Positions 1 through 12,459 of a stretch of DNA of 64,000 nucleotides are shown one piece after another. This DNA is from Plantago major. Taxonomy: Eukaryota > Streptophyta > Magnoliopsida > Lamiales > Plantaginaceae. Both the position numbers and the translations under genes were made by a program. Within the stretch, counting starts at the first letter, position 1; each line of letters opens with the position of its first letter. The notes beneath the pieces are model-generated. The model made no database searches, was not told the DNA's origin, and saw only the letters and a list, made by a program, of their open reading frames with translations. The DNA is taken from positions 1-64,000 of the forward strand of contig JAIFAC010000452.1 in assembly GCA_026545765.1 (NCBI GenBank), read 5' to 3'.

Positions 1-1430
1 ATTTTTTCTAGAGCAATTAGCCAGTGATTTTAGTACCTAATATAATGTGAGGGCTCAACAAGTTACACTTCTGATGATGTTCATCTTCCACTTCTCCCCC
101 AAACCAATTTCTCTAACTAGGGTTAGGGTTTTCTTTTCCTACTTCCCTCAAACCAATTCTCGATCAACAGCATGATCAAAACCATTCTTTGATTCTCCTC
201 CATTCTTGGAACTCATGAGCTTGCTTCTGCTCAAGCTTCGAGGTAGTCGTCACACCGCTTAAGTAAAGCATGTATAGGATATATGGTGGAGTTTCATAAA
301 GGCTTAAAAAAGCTTTCAAAGGGGTTAACGAAGGTATAGAAAAGGATTCGAAAAGGTAAGTACTACTAATCATATTCATGTCACCGACAACAAAGACTTA
401 TAAAAGCAGGTTCACACGGTCGCATTACATGACTTCAATTAGAGTAGCAAGTAAACTCACCATCAAAGTAGCAATGGGTCGAGTTTGGTCGAGTATATAT
501 TCAAAGAAGCAATAAGCAAGAAATAAATCCACGGCCCCTCATCTTATTCATAGTTCACACTCGCACTCTCACGATCAAAACTTTTTTCAAAAAAGTAAAA
601 GACCTTAGACGTAAATAAAATAACATAAATTAAAATGCAAACTACTAAGTGCGTAGTATTTAAAGTTATTACATACCGAGTAGTAATAGTCAAATTCCTC
701 CCCAAACCTAGTCAAAAGCAAGAGCAAAGAAACTAGGAAAGTAAAGAGAAAAAGAAAGATACTCCCCTCTCTGCTTTCTTCCAATCCAGATGGTGGTTTA
801 GGACCAAGATCTTCCAGAGGCTGTGGAGGATAAAACTTGATAGCTTGGTAGTACAACATGGATCGATCTTCAAGTGTGGATAGAATCGCGGTGGTGGGTA
901 ATAAGGTGGATACTCAAAGTGACCATACCGCCAATGTTCTCCTCCGGAAAAGATTTGCTTTAGTAGTTGTGTTTGTAGGTAACATGATTGTTCCACTCAC
1001 CTCCTGACCATTTCTGCTCATTTCATCTTGCTCGACACTCCTCGACTTCATCCGATAGTTGTTCACAAATTCGCTGAACAAATTCATGTTAAAAGTTCTC
1101 GCGTCGATCCGCTACTCCTCTTCTTCTAAGTTCTATTTTGGCAGCCATCTCGGCATCTCAAGGAGGTGGATGCTACCGCCTTCATCAAAGGTTCTATGAG
1201 CGGAGCGAACTCGATTTAGTAGAACCCCGCTCTTCTTGCATATTGCGTTGATAAGAACGAGAAATGGCAGTTCTTCTTTTGGTTTCTATGTAAAAGGTTA
1301 GAAGATGTTGCTAGCACCTCTTCTAAACTACACATGAGGAAACACAAGAAAATAATGAAGAGAGGAAAAGAAGAGATTCGACCGAGATGGGGCAAACGTA
1401 AAGGATCGAGTCTTCAATACTTGACTACTT
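1..1430. other. Unassigned sequence, possibly a retroelement gag remnant
   Basis: I recognise no gene here. The minus strand is open for short stretches around 605-996 (Pro/Tyr-rich peptides containing PPYYPPPRFYP and KFYPPQPLEDLGPKPPSG), which could be the remains of a retroelement gag or of a leader. No zinc knuckle or protease motif is visible. A telobox-like AGGGTTAGGGTT lies near 119-130. Confidence 0.2.
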
Positions 1431-1439
1431 TCATGCTTG

Positions 1440-3190
1440 AAAGTGAACTCAAGGTTACCAAGAGGTTGTGACCTCAATGGAAGGACCCGTGTGGAAAGAA
1501 GCTATCAATAGTGAAATTCAATCTATTTTGCAAAATTATACTTAGAATTAGTGGATCTTCTTTGTGATGTAAACCACTAGGTTACAAGTGGATTTTCAAG
1601 AGAAAATTGAAGTTCGGTGGAACTATTGATAATTATAAAGGCAAGACTTTTTGAGACATTATCATTTGTCAAGATTAACATCCTTTAGGATGATAATTTT
1701 GTTTGCTTTATGAATCTTGAAGTTCATCATATGGATGAAAAGGCTTTTCTAAATGGTGATTTAGAAGAAGAGATTTATATGAAACAACTCGAGGTTTTTC
1801 TCGCACCTAATCGTGAAAATAAGGTTTGTAAATTGGTGAAGTCTTTCATGGCTTGAGACAAGCACCTAAGCATTGGCATGAGCAATTTGATAATCCCATG
1901 ATGGAGAACGGGTTGTCATTAACGAAGTGACAAATGTGTTTACATAAAGTAAAAGAAACGGCTATTTATGTCTTTATGTAGATCATTCGAGTGATGATAA
2001 ATGGTCAAATCTACGCTGGATATGTTAAAATTCAGATTTGATATGAAAGACATGGGTGTAATGATGTAATCTGGATTCATATTTTTAGAACACCAAATGG
2101 GTCGATGTTGAATCGGTGTCACTATGTGGACAAGATTCTTTGAGAAATTCAACAAAGATGGTGTTGAAACAGCTTAGAACTCCAAAGGGTCCCAAGTGTT
2201 CATCTTCAAGATCGGAGTGTCTCAAAGTTGAGTACTCTAGTATATTTAAAAGCCTCATATATTTGATGAATTGCAAAATGCTTGATCTTGCATTTGTTGT
2301 AAGTAAACCGAGTCACATACCAAAAAAATCCGTGTTAGTCACTAAAGGTTATAATGAGAATCAAGTACTTGGGATTTGCTCGTGGTTGCAAGATACTAGA
2401 TATCGTGGTTGTGCTAGAAGGGTATGCGGATGCAAACCGGATCTCTAATTTCAAGAATGTTAAATCCACTAGTGGATATTGTCCTCAATTTTAATTTGTG
2501 GGTGCAACAATTTCTTGGAAATTTTCTAAACAAATTATTATTACGAGATCCACGATGGAAGCAAAGTTTATTGCATTGAACTCATATGTAGAGGAAGCCG
2601 GTGGCTATGCATATTTTTAAAGTCTTCCATATTGCAATTAACTTGTGCCAAGCAATATGTTTGCATTGTTTTAGCCGATCGCAATTGGTAGAGCACAAAG
2701 TTATTTGTATAACGTAAGTCTGTACATATTTGTCGAAGATATAAGCCTGTTAGACAACTTCACGACTAGTATTATCTTGATAGACTTTGTGATGTCTAAA
2801 GATAATTTAGCGGATCCATTAACCGATGGGTAAGTCGTGAGATGATAGCAAAGTCTTCCTACCGGAATGGGATTGAAAACTCGACTTATGGTCGATGCGA
2901 AGGAAAACCCAACCTAGTTGATCGGAGATCCCAAGATCTAGGTTCAAAGGATAACCTAATCAGATCCACGGAGTTAATCAGACGGGGTTTACCTATACAA
3001 TGACGAGATAAAGAGGTTAAACATGTTGTTTTTAATGATTCTTACTAGTAACTTTGTTACACGGGTAGTGATCACCTATGTGAGAGTGAAGTGTGGGCCG
3101 CTTCAACAATAATTAAATCCCAAATTCTGTATGCTCAAGGGACCAGAAAGGTGTTCATGGTCTAAACGAACATAACCATGAGAACAAAGC
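1440..3190 (+). mobile_element. Ty1/copia retrotransposon remnant (RT and RNase H)
   Basis: Decayed copia polyprotein, read by jumping between plus-strand frames. Recognisable pieces in order: YKWIFKRKLK (RT start, ~1580-1610); MDEKAFLNGDLEEEIYMKQ (RT core with the MDVKTAFLNGDL family motif, ~1730-1795); CKLVKS, HGL and QAPKHWHEQFD (~1825-1900); DKCVYIK (~1930); DMKDMG (~2040); DKILEKFNKDG (~2130); LEGYADAN, VKSTSGY and SWKFSKQ followed by RSTMEAKFIAL (RNase H, ~2410-2580); and KDNLADPLTDG at the element's C terminus (~2800-2832). About 360 bases of typical non-coding 3' region follow. Frames are broken many times, so this copy is dead. Its 3' LTR is proposed at 8277-9193, displaced by a LINE insertion. 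Confidence 0.85.
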
Positions 3191-3205
3191 TATGCCAAAG
3201 AAATG

Positions 3206-6200
3206 TAGGACTCAAGAAATTCGTAAAGCTTCATAGACTCAAGCAACACTTAACCCGTGGAATAAGAGAGTTTTTGGAAACATCTTCGGTTAAAAGAGGA
3301 AGAAGATAAGGTGGTCAGAGTGAGTTGGAGTATAATATTGAGCCTTCTAGTGACAATTTGGCAAAAGTGAGAAGTTGCTCAGATTTTCAAAATTGTTAGA
3401 TATGGAGGAAACATACTGGAGACAAAAGGCCAGCTGTAACTGGAATTCGCAAGGAGATAAGAATACCAGGCTTTTTCATAATATGGTGAAAAGGAAGAGA
3501 AGCAAAGGAAAGATTCTGAATATAGAAGATAATGGAAGGATTATCTCCATCAAGCAAATATCCATGAATCAAGATTAGCCTATTTCTCTAAAGTTTTCGT
3601 AGAAGACATTCCAATATCTCAATCACAGACCGAAAGTGTCTTTAATGCATTTGTCAATGAGGAGATAAATGCAGAAATGCAGAAGTACCGAGAGGAGGAA
3701 ATAAAAGAAGCTTTTAGCTTAAGTAAAGATGTTTCATAGGGCTGTATGGCTATCCAACCATTTTCTTTACTTCTTGTTGGGATATTATTAAACAAGATTT
3801 AGTAGAAGCTATAGAAGACTTTTTTCTTGGAGGAGTGTTACCTGTGGGGATGTCAGCTACTTCATTAGCTTTGATACCAAGAATTAGAAAGAAGAAAAGG
3901 AAAAATGGTCTTCTAATCTCGCAACCGTCGATTTACGTAATTAATCAAATGTGTAACTCAAATACAAGATTATATCCAAATTGATCAATGAAAGACTGTC
4001 AACTATTCTACCATGTCTTATATCTGAGAATCAAAGTGGATTCATGAAAGGGAGGCTAATCTCAGATAATATTTTGCTCACACAGGAACTGATTCACTCT
4101 TTGGATGTGAAAACAAGAGGTTCAAATGTAGCTTTGAAAATTGACATGGCCAAGGCATATGATAGATTAAATTGGAGCTTTTTATGCAAAGTAATGTCTG
4201 CATGTGGCTTTTCATAATCGGATTAATTTGTTATGAGGACTATTGATAACGCCATTTTGGGGTAATTATTAATGGGTAGCTAAAGGCTTCTTCAAGTCAC
4301 AACATGGACTTAGGTGGTGATCCTCTATCACCGCTTCTTTATTTTGTCGGGAATACCGCCAAGAGGATCAACAAACTCTTCATTTCATCACCGATCTATA
4401 TTTTGATACTAAGAAGGGCCTCAATGTGAGTCACCTAGCATATGCAGATGATCTTATAGTGTTCACCAAAGGAAGCAAGCTGTGGTTAAAGAAAGTGATG
4501 GATTTCTTAAATCATTATGAGAGATCAACGGCCAAAAGATTAACATGGCAAAGAGCCATGCTTATGTGGGTAAGCATGCTAATTCTGAGTTAGTTGGCAA
4601 TATCTCTGGGTTTGAAATCAAGGACCTTCCTTTTTACTATCTAGGGGCTCCTATAGCTAAAGGTAGAAAAAGAATAAGCCATTTTACTCCCTTGATTGAG
4701 AAGATAAGAAGCAAACTTTCTGGTTGGAATATTGATTTAATATCACGAGGCAGGTGGATTCTAATTAAGAGTGTTCTAACTTCAATGCCGCTTATCTATC
4801 GCAGAAGTGTGCCAACCCCTGATTCAAGACTAAAATGATCAATCCATGATTTCTAAGTTCTTTTCGGGTACCACAAATTCTAACAAAAAGTTGCATTGGT
4901 CTACTGGACCCTCTTTGTCGCCAAGATTCAAGGTGGTTTGGGATTAGTCTCATCGATATCGTAATGCTTCCACCTATAAGTTGTGGTTCAGGTTCATAGA
5001 GAAGAAATCTTTGTGGGCTAAGTGCTTGTTGTTGAAATACTGCAAAAAAGGCCTCTTTAACACCATGTCTGCAAAAACATGTATTCACTGTGGAAAAGGA
5101 TGGTTAAAGTGGCTACTATAGCTCAATCTCACCGCTTCGCAAGTAGGTATGGAGATTGTTTCTTTTCGCAAGATGATTGGACTGTGAGGGCCTCATTAGT
5201 GATTCAAATGATAGGACCTATAGATCATACTACATTGCAAGATTTTGGGTTGATAGCTACTGGACCTGTCTAAACTAGTAGAGAAGGTGCCAAGATGTAT
5301 CATAGGAAATTTTTCTTATACCCCCTATGGTAGACTCACAAGCTAGACTGTGGAAACTCTCTACAAATGGCATATTTACTCAATCGCATGGCATTTAGTG
5401 AGAAAAGAGCATATTTAGCCCCAGCCAAGTGTCGAGTTCAAGAATACCATCTACAATAGCAATCTTTTCGTGGAAAGTGCTCCATAATCGCTTCTTGTAG
5501 ATGATGTACTTCAACATACAGCATTGTGTCGCATCTAAATGCCAGGTTGTAGATACAAAGAGTCTATCTTTCACGCATTCTAGAGAATGAGGAAGCTCAA
5601 GGTGTGGAAGTGGTTTTCCAGATATTCCAGTCCCTTTTAGCCCTCGTACAATTCGGAATGTTTAAAAGTCGGTTTTATCGCCGATGATGTTAGCAAAGAC
5701 CACATAAGAATTCCGCTCAGTTTATAGGATGGTATGTTCAATCGCCGTGAATGAGGCCAAACATAAAGGATTTAAAATCGATCCCAAGTTATCATCAAAA
5801 AGATCATGAGCTTTATTCACTGTCTCATCAAGCAAAACCCTTCTGTGGTTTTCGAAAGGAGATATTTCTATTGTCGCTAGTTGAAACATTAGGTTCCATC
5901 CCCAGAGTAAGTAGAGATATTGCAAGGATATGGTCTAAGCCTCCTGCATATGGTATAAAATAAACCCGATGGTGCTTATTGTCATAGATCGAAATGGTCT
6001 CAGAGGAGTAATAAGGGATGATGAAGGAGAATTTCAAGGGATATCAAGCTTATTTAGGTTCTTCTTCCGCTATTTATGCCGAAGTTATCGAACTGCAAGG
6101 TCTCCAAGTTAGCAAGGAAATGGGGTTTAATAATGTTATTATAGAATCGATTCCAAGCTAGCTATCCAACCGATATGTAAACAACAACAAAGTGGGCATT

Positions 6201-8081
6201 CGAAGTCGGACATTCTTTATCTAAAATTGTAGAGCTCAGAGAAATGCATCCATTCACTACTACATATCTTTAGAGAGGGTAATTCAAATGCAGCATCGCT
6301 TTGCTAACTTTGCCTCAAGGATAAAATTAGTGTGATCTATGAACCGTGAGATCGCCTATAAAAATTAGGCAACTAGCCTACAAAGTGACAATAATGGTGG
6401 TATATATCCTAGAAGAGTAGGATGATATTACAACATAAGTTTTTTGAAATAAGGAGGTTAGGTGTTTGGTCAAGGAGTGGGGGATTTTCCGTGGTATTTG
6501 TATTGCAAGATGGAGCTTGGGTGTGTTGGAAGTTTGTACGGGTGTAGCAAAGAGAGGTTTCGTGAAGGAAAAGATTGTCGAGTCAAGCTAATTATTTGAA
6601 GGAGATGAGGTGTGCTGTGGAGCTTATGTTTGTGTGGAGGGCCTGGGTTCTAAGGTGTAGGGGGGTGCTGCAAGATCAAGCTAATATGAGATTTAGTTCC
6701 TTATTTTGCAATGTGCAAAAGTTACTCCTCTAGGAGCCCTTTTGTGGAAATGTAAAAGGCTTTTTCAGGTTCAATAGTTTGTGATTTCTCGTTGTCGCTC
6801 AATATATTTTCAATATAGTCTTCTAGCTCAAGATGGGCATCTCTTTGTTTGCTTTGCTTACATTGTTGTTGCCTCGCTATGATTTCGGTTGTTTTGGTCG
6901 CTTAGTAGAAACTCTGCTTACATAAAAAAGCCAATCTACTAGGAAAAAAAGGCAATAGATCTATAAACAGAACAAGATCATTAGAAGCTTCCCAGCATTC
7001 AAAAAAATTTACATTTTGGGGTACAAAAAATGCTAGGTTTCAATTTAAAAAGAATTGTTTGTTTGCTGGGCAAAAAAAGAATATAACCTGTATCGGGAAG
7101 CGCTTTGCTCTTTTGGTACTATCATTGTTATATCCGTGTTTCAGATCACCGTGCCCTTTGTAAGGTGGACTGGTTGCTGGGGTATGTTTTGTCAGACAGG
7201 GAGGGGTAGTAGCATGGTGTCCTTTGTTATAGCTTTACTTGTTTGGAGAGACTTGAAAGCTATTTTCCTTTTCCTCCTACATTCATTTTATAAGTTAGGA
7301 TGGGGTAGATCTGTTGTTTATTTTTTGGTCAGGGGAGTATCTCTCCCTCCCCTTGCACTAGACTTAGAGGTAGGTTGCACTTGTCATGTAGTCGGCTAGA
7401 AACACCGAGTTTGGTTGCATTGCACTTGTTGGTTAAGTTATTGTATATTTTGAAGTCGCTATCAATTACTCACAAGGTTGTGTCGCTGAAGTTGTGTTGA
7501 GTAATGAGATAGGCACCGGGTCATTTCGATGGTATTTAGTTGTCAGATTTTAATTTTGGTCAGAGGCTTTGTATAGTTCCTGTAAGTCAGAATCTCCTTC
7601 TATGTTATAAAGCTAGGTCTTGTTTTGCCATGTTGTTTGGGAGCTTTTAGTGGCGAAGTTTACACAGTGCTTTTGGAATCAATGAGGGAGTTTGTTCAGG
7701 TACCATTTAATTTCAGACAGTGCATTCTTCAAAGACTCGTGGTCACTATAATTTTATATTCGTGGCACAAGTGCTACAAGAAGGGCAATGAAATTTGGCA
7801 AAGTTGGATAACTACTTATGGACCGGATATTGGGCTTATATCAGGTCGACCTCGACTTCACGTACGCCGAAAGTTAGCGTATGTGATTTTAGTGTTCCAT
7901 TATGTTGCTTGGATGCGCCCTATTACTATAGGCCTTTTGTACATCCTAGTAAGTGTGTTAGTGTAATTGGTTCTCGGATCAGAACCATTAAGTGGTACCT
8001 ACTCTTTAGTGTTCCTATAAACCGCCGTGATTTTTGTTGATATAAAATACCGAGATCCATAGTTTTAAAAAAACAAAAAGA
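3206..8081 (+). mobile_element. Non-LTR retrotransposon (LINE), nested in the copia element
   Basis: Decayed L1-type ORF2. Segments in order: NPWNKRVFGNIF (~3255-3290); EETYWRQKASCNWNSQGDKNTRLFHNMVKRKRSKGKI (3406-3520); the RT block with SENQSGFMKGRLISDNILLTQELI and KIDMAKAYDRLNW (3981-4217); GGDPLSPLLYF (~4315); HLAYADDLIVFTKGSK with the catalytic YADD (~4430-4475); PFYYLGAPIAKGRKRISHF and KLSGWN (4545-4740); and a C-terminal RNase H-like stretch around DRNGLRGVIRDDEGEF (~5985-6030). Coding similarity stops near 6300. The A-rich stretch at 8063-8081, followed by TACGCCAAAGAGAAT, resembles TATGCCAAAGAAAT at 3191, which suggests a target-site duplication. If that is right, about 1.7 kb of non-coding or further inserted sequence (6400-8060) belongs inside the insertion. 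The coding identity is secure; the outer boundaries are inference. Confidence 0.7.
6950..8060 (+). other. Unassigned stretch with short open frames
   Basis: Several plus-strand open stretches of 80-114 codons (7055-7399, 7625-7966, 7795-8040) carry no motif I recognise and mutually overlap. The segment may be LINE 3' non-coding sequence or a separate insertion. An A-rich break near 6927-6950 could be the real LINE 3' end. Confidence 0.2.
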
Positions 8082-8276
8082 TACGCCAAAGAGAATTGTG
8101 GAATACACCGTTTACATAAACGCGTAATGCTTCAAGGACATCATGTCACCGGTCACCAAGAAAGAAGGTGCATTTTTACGAGGGTGGGTTCAAGGGTGGT
8201 AACACCTACCTATCCTATGCAGGTATTCGATCGTAGGGTTATATGACATGAAGATGAAGTTTTTCTTCATGGGGAT

Positions 8277-9193
8277 TGTTGAAAATAATGAAGAAAAAGA
8301 GAAGTAAATAATGCCTTGAGAGGAATATTTACGTGTAGACCATTTCTTAATTATTTGTTAATTAAGAAAATAATATATATATTCGTAAGCTACTCTGTTA
8401 GAGCTTCGAATCGATATATTGTTTGCCTAAACCACATCAAGTTAGTGAGGAATAAAATGCTCAAAGTTAGAAGGTCGAGTGGTTTGTCCCACATTGTTTG
8501 AGACCAAGTGTAGTCTCTAGTTTATAATTTACTAGCTCCTACTTAGTGTTCAAGTTGTGTAGTTAGATAAGTCGAGTGCAAATCCTGCCGATTTGTACAC
8601 AAACTAGTCGACTAGTCTCGTGAGTGGGTGCGATCCTCATACACGATTGTTGAACCAACCAAGCTCAAATGGGTTAGCCTTGTGAGCTGCTTTTGTTTGT
8701 TCAACTTCTTTAACCTTCTAGAAGCTTTGCTTCAAATTGAAGTTTGTAACTCATGTAAGTTACAAGTAGTCAATTTGACATTTGTTGCATAAGTTACAAA
8801 ATATTTTGTAATGAATTGCGTAAGGAAGAATGAAGTTACATTCTCATTTCCTCACCTATAAAAGGGTCTCATTTGTTTTGAAAGAGTAGAAGAAAACCCA
8901 CCATTTTCTCTTCTCTCTTTGTGGCTTTTCTTCTCCTCTCCCTCTCGTGATAATCCAGCTTCAGCTTAGTTCGCCAGAACAAATGAAGCAGTACTAGTTG
9001 TTAAGGTTAAACCGTTGTATCCGGGAAACAAGCTGCTCAACGATACCTCAAGCACCGAGTGAAGGGACGAATTGTTTTAAGGGAAATGCAAGCACATACC
9101 TTTTTTATGTTCGTTAAAGGATTATTCAATTATCATATTCTCTACATATTTTAATTCATTTTTTATACTAATATCTTCAATTTCCTCTTATCA
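8277..9193 (+). repeat. Probable copia 3' LTR
   Basis: A 917-base segment starts TGTTGAAAATAATG just after a G-run (GGGGAT) and ends CTCTTATCA, so it has TG...CA ends. It contains a TATA box in CACCTATAAAAGGG (~8852-8866) followed by a pyrimidine-rich leader (~8900-8950), as expected for U3-R-U5. Its partner 5' LTR is not in the window, so identity with a second copy cannot be checked here. Confidence 0.5.
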
Positions 9194-9970
9194 GGTGCAA
9201 CATATTAATATTAGTAATCCAAGCTTGAAGCTTCTCAACAAAGATGTGGGAAATCCTATTTGTCAGATTATGTCTACAAAGGTCGAAAACTCCTAAAATG
9301 CGTAGATAACTGAGGCATAGTCTCTTAGCTCAGAAATTTGGAAAATCAGGTTAAAATATGTGTTTTTAATCAGATTTACGTTTTTAACCAGATTTACTCG
9401 ATTATAATCATTTTCCAAACAGCTGATGATCATTACTCCTACAACCTCTAAAGGATGATTTCTCGTTGATAATGAATCAAGGCATCAACTGGTAGAGTGT
9501 TAGTTCAAACTTCAAACTTTTTTCACTTGGGACTTGAGTTAGACAACTGTTAAGTTAATCGGCCCACGTAATAAAATTTGTGATCATCGTTGTCCTGTGC
9601 TCAAGAGTAATGAGTATGCGATGGAATGTGATGGAATTGCATGGGTTTTCCTTGACATGTATTTCCTCCATTTCAGATTCAATTTTCGGTCATAAATTTT
9701 AAAAGAATAGTGAATAAAGTATGAAGATGATACTAGTAACACAAATGCCATGTTCATCAACTAGAATTCCAAAGGACATTTGGATGGTAGTTTTCATGGT
9801 CAAAAGTTTAAATCAATTTTTTCTTCACTTAACAATTATCAATCTCGTTGTGCCAGACTCTCTCTCATTTTACTTTTTCAAGTAAACTAACAATACTAAG
9901 TCTCATAAAAGTCCTACTACATTTGGAGAGTCCAGAGAGACCCCTATTTTCACATAAAATTGTCTATGTT
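9194..9970. other. AT-rich intergenic sequence
   Basis: No gene or clear repeat is visible. The sequence is AT-rich with scattered stop codons in all frames. Confidence 0.4.
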
Positions 9971-9976
9971 TAAGGT

Positions 9977-10740
9977 TTGTCCATTGCCCATATTTTCTCG
10001 CGGGTCAAATGTTTGGATCTGGATCCGGGTCGAGCGGTGAATGTCCCATATTCATATAAAAGGCCCTTTTTCCCTTTATTTCCTTTTTATTCCATTAATT
10101 CCTCTTCTCATTGTAGTGTTCAGACGTTTTCTCTCAAATCGGTTCTCTGCAAATCGATTCAATTCTCACTTCGAGATTCACTTTTCCGCAGGGAATTCTT
10201 CCGTTTCTCTTTCCTTTGCATCGATTTCCTTCATTTTCAGCTTTGCGATCAAATTATGACCTATGTAGTTAGGGTTTGGGAGTTTTCTACTATGTTGGTT
10301 CACCCTATCTTCGGTTTGCTGTGAGTTCAGAGAAGGAAACCGTCGAGGAGTACGAGAATCAGGTGGTGGAGAAGGATACAAGTGGTTCTACTCAAGGCGG
10401 TTTAAAAGCCAAGAAGATGAAGTCAAGGAATGTTGTTGTCTGATTTGCTAATTCGTTGTAGATGCTCGATTCTCATCATTGTTTTCCAATTCGCATGCTT
10501 GTTTATTATTCGATCTATTTTTTCAGCTTTTGATGTTCGATTTGCATCTCATCATCTCCGCTTTGGTTTCATTCTACTATTTTAACTCGATATTCTCCGC
10601 TTTAGATTTGTTTGAATCAACTTGTGGACTGATTGTTTATGAAGTGAAAATGGATGCAGATGTACATAACTTGATAGATTATAATTATGTTGGATGTAGA
10701 TTATACATTACCTGAAAATTATGAAAATTAAGGCCAGTGA
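9977..10740 (+). other. Leader-like segment of an unidentified or broken gene
   Basis: A TATA-like CATATAAAAGG at ~10053-10063 precedes a pyrimidine-rich leader and open stretches (10041-10259 and 9977-10324). A short acidic/basic peptide, SEKETVEEYENQVVEKDTSG and onward to KAKKMKSRN, is encoded at ~10325-10433 and then stops. This looks like the promoter and first exon of a gene or gene relic. I cannot name a family and see no continuation before the tandem array at 11050. Confidence 0.25.
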
Positions 10741-11049
10741 GAAACGGACCTGATAATGTTAGAATTGATTTTGCAATGAAGTAGTAGATTTATTTTTTGT
10801 TTCGTGTGAATTTTGTGTCACTTGACTTGAGGTTATAGATGGTTCATATGAAAATTCTTAATTATTGCCGCTTGAAATCGCTCCAAGAAGTCGAGGTACA
10901 AACATTCAACATTCGCATCAAGACTTTGATTTAGTACTAGAGTAGGCTAACTAGTTAGATTCCACTACTTTGAAGCCTAAGTGTAGGAATTTGGTTGTGC
11001 TTAGAGAAGCTCTAAATGAAGGCAATCTGAACTTGACCATACATTGCAA

Positions 11050-11900
11050 TTTTTGTAGAAATTGTCTATGTTGTTCGTTGTTGCAGGTTTAGTTTTTTGT
11101 ATAAATTGTCTATGGTTTAGTATAAATTGTCTAGTTTTTTGTATACATGGTTTATGTTTTAGTAGAAATTGTCTATGTTGTTCGTTGTTGCTGATTTAGT
11201 TTTTGTATAAATTGTCTATGTTTTACTATAAATTGTCTAGTTTTTTGGTATAAATAGTCAATGTTTTAGTAGAAATTGTCTATTTAATTTGTTCGTTGTT
11301 GCTGGTTTAGTTTTTTGTATAAATTTGTCTATGTTTTACTATAAATTGTCTAGTTTTTTTATAAATGGTCTATGTTTTAGTAGAAATTGTTATGTTGTTC
11401 GTTGTTGCTAGTTTAGTTTTTTTTATAAATTGTCTATGTTTTACTATAAATTGTCTAGCTTTTTGTATAAATGGTCTATGTTTTAGTAGAAATTAATTGT
11501 ATATGTTTTAGAAGAAATTGTCGATCTTGTTCGTTGTTGCTGGTTTAGTTTTTTTTTTTTTGTATAAATTGTCTATATTTTACTATAAATTGTCTATTTT
11601 TTTTTTGGGTATAAATGGTCTATGTTTGAATAGAAATTGACTATGATGTTCGTTGTTGTTGGTTTAGTTTTTTTTTGTATAAATTGTCTATGATTTACTA
11701 TAAATTGTCTAGTTTTTTGTATAAATGGTCTATGTTTTAGTAGGAATTGTCTATGTATTAGTAGAAATTGTATATGTTGTTCGTTGTTGCTGGTTTAGTT
11801 TTTTTTATAAATTGTCTATGCTTTACAATAAATTTTCTAGTTTTTTTTACAAATGGTCCATGTTTATGTATAAATTTTATACGTTTTTTGATGTTTTTGT
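11050..11900 (+). repeat. Minisatellite array, 7 copies, unit 107-131 bp
   Basis: The anchor TTCGTTGTTGC (one copy ends TTGTT) recurs at about 11073, 11180, 11292, 11399, 11530, 11649 and 11780, giving spacings of 107, 112, 107, 131, 119 and 131. Each unit is built from sub-repeats of ATAAATTGTCTA, such as TTTTGTATAAATTGTCTATG and TAGTAGAAATTGTCTATG. Short open frames through the array (11725-11965) are a by-product of the repeat. Confidence 0.9.
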
Positions 11901-12324
11901 TGTATGTAATAGGTTTTCGTAAAAATGGTGGTCGAACAAAGAAATTGATTGGTCACAAAAATTGAGACGTTGTGGAAGAAGGGCCATTTAACAAGTCATG
12001 AGTGTGAAGAAAGCTATTTTGTAGATGTATTAAATGTTTTTGAAAAGATATATATTTTTGTAGGTTGTAAATTTTGATTTTTTTAAAATTATTTTGTGTA
12101 TTGAAATTTATTGGTCGATTTAACGAAATTGAAGTTCATGTTTATTTTTCTAAATATTGTATTTTGATTGGATAAATAGGTTGTTACTAATGTTTGCATG
12201 CTAAACATAGACAACTCCACGATAAACATAGACAATTTGATGTAAAAATCAACATATGTGAATTTGGATGAACATTGATGAGTGAAAAGTTTTTTCAAAA
12301 AATTTCATGTCTGAATTCGCTAAA

Positions 12325-12450
12325 AATCGATTGTCTAGTTTATAAGGTAAATTGTCCATGCTTGTCTCATATAAGACTTTCGACTCTCAAAAATCGATTG
12401 TTTAGTTTTTAGGTAAATTGTCCATGCTTGTCTCAATATAGAGGACTTTA
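12325..12450 (+). repeat. Two-copy direct repeat related to the ATTGTC array
   Basis: AATCGATTGTCTAGTTTATA and then GGTAAATTGTCCATGCTTGT recurs about 65 bases later with minor changes (12327 and 12393). The TTGTCTAG core links it to the array at 11050-11900. Confidence 0.65.
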
Positions 12451-12459
12451 ACTCTTCAA

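Noticed and set aside
116..130. Telomere-type repeat
   Set aside because: Only about two AGGGTTA units, a common telobox-like word, not an interstitial telomere array.
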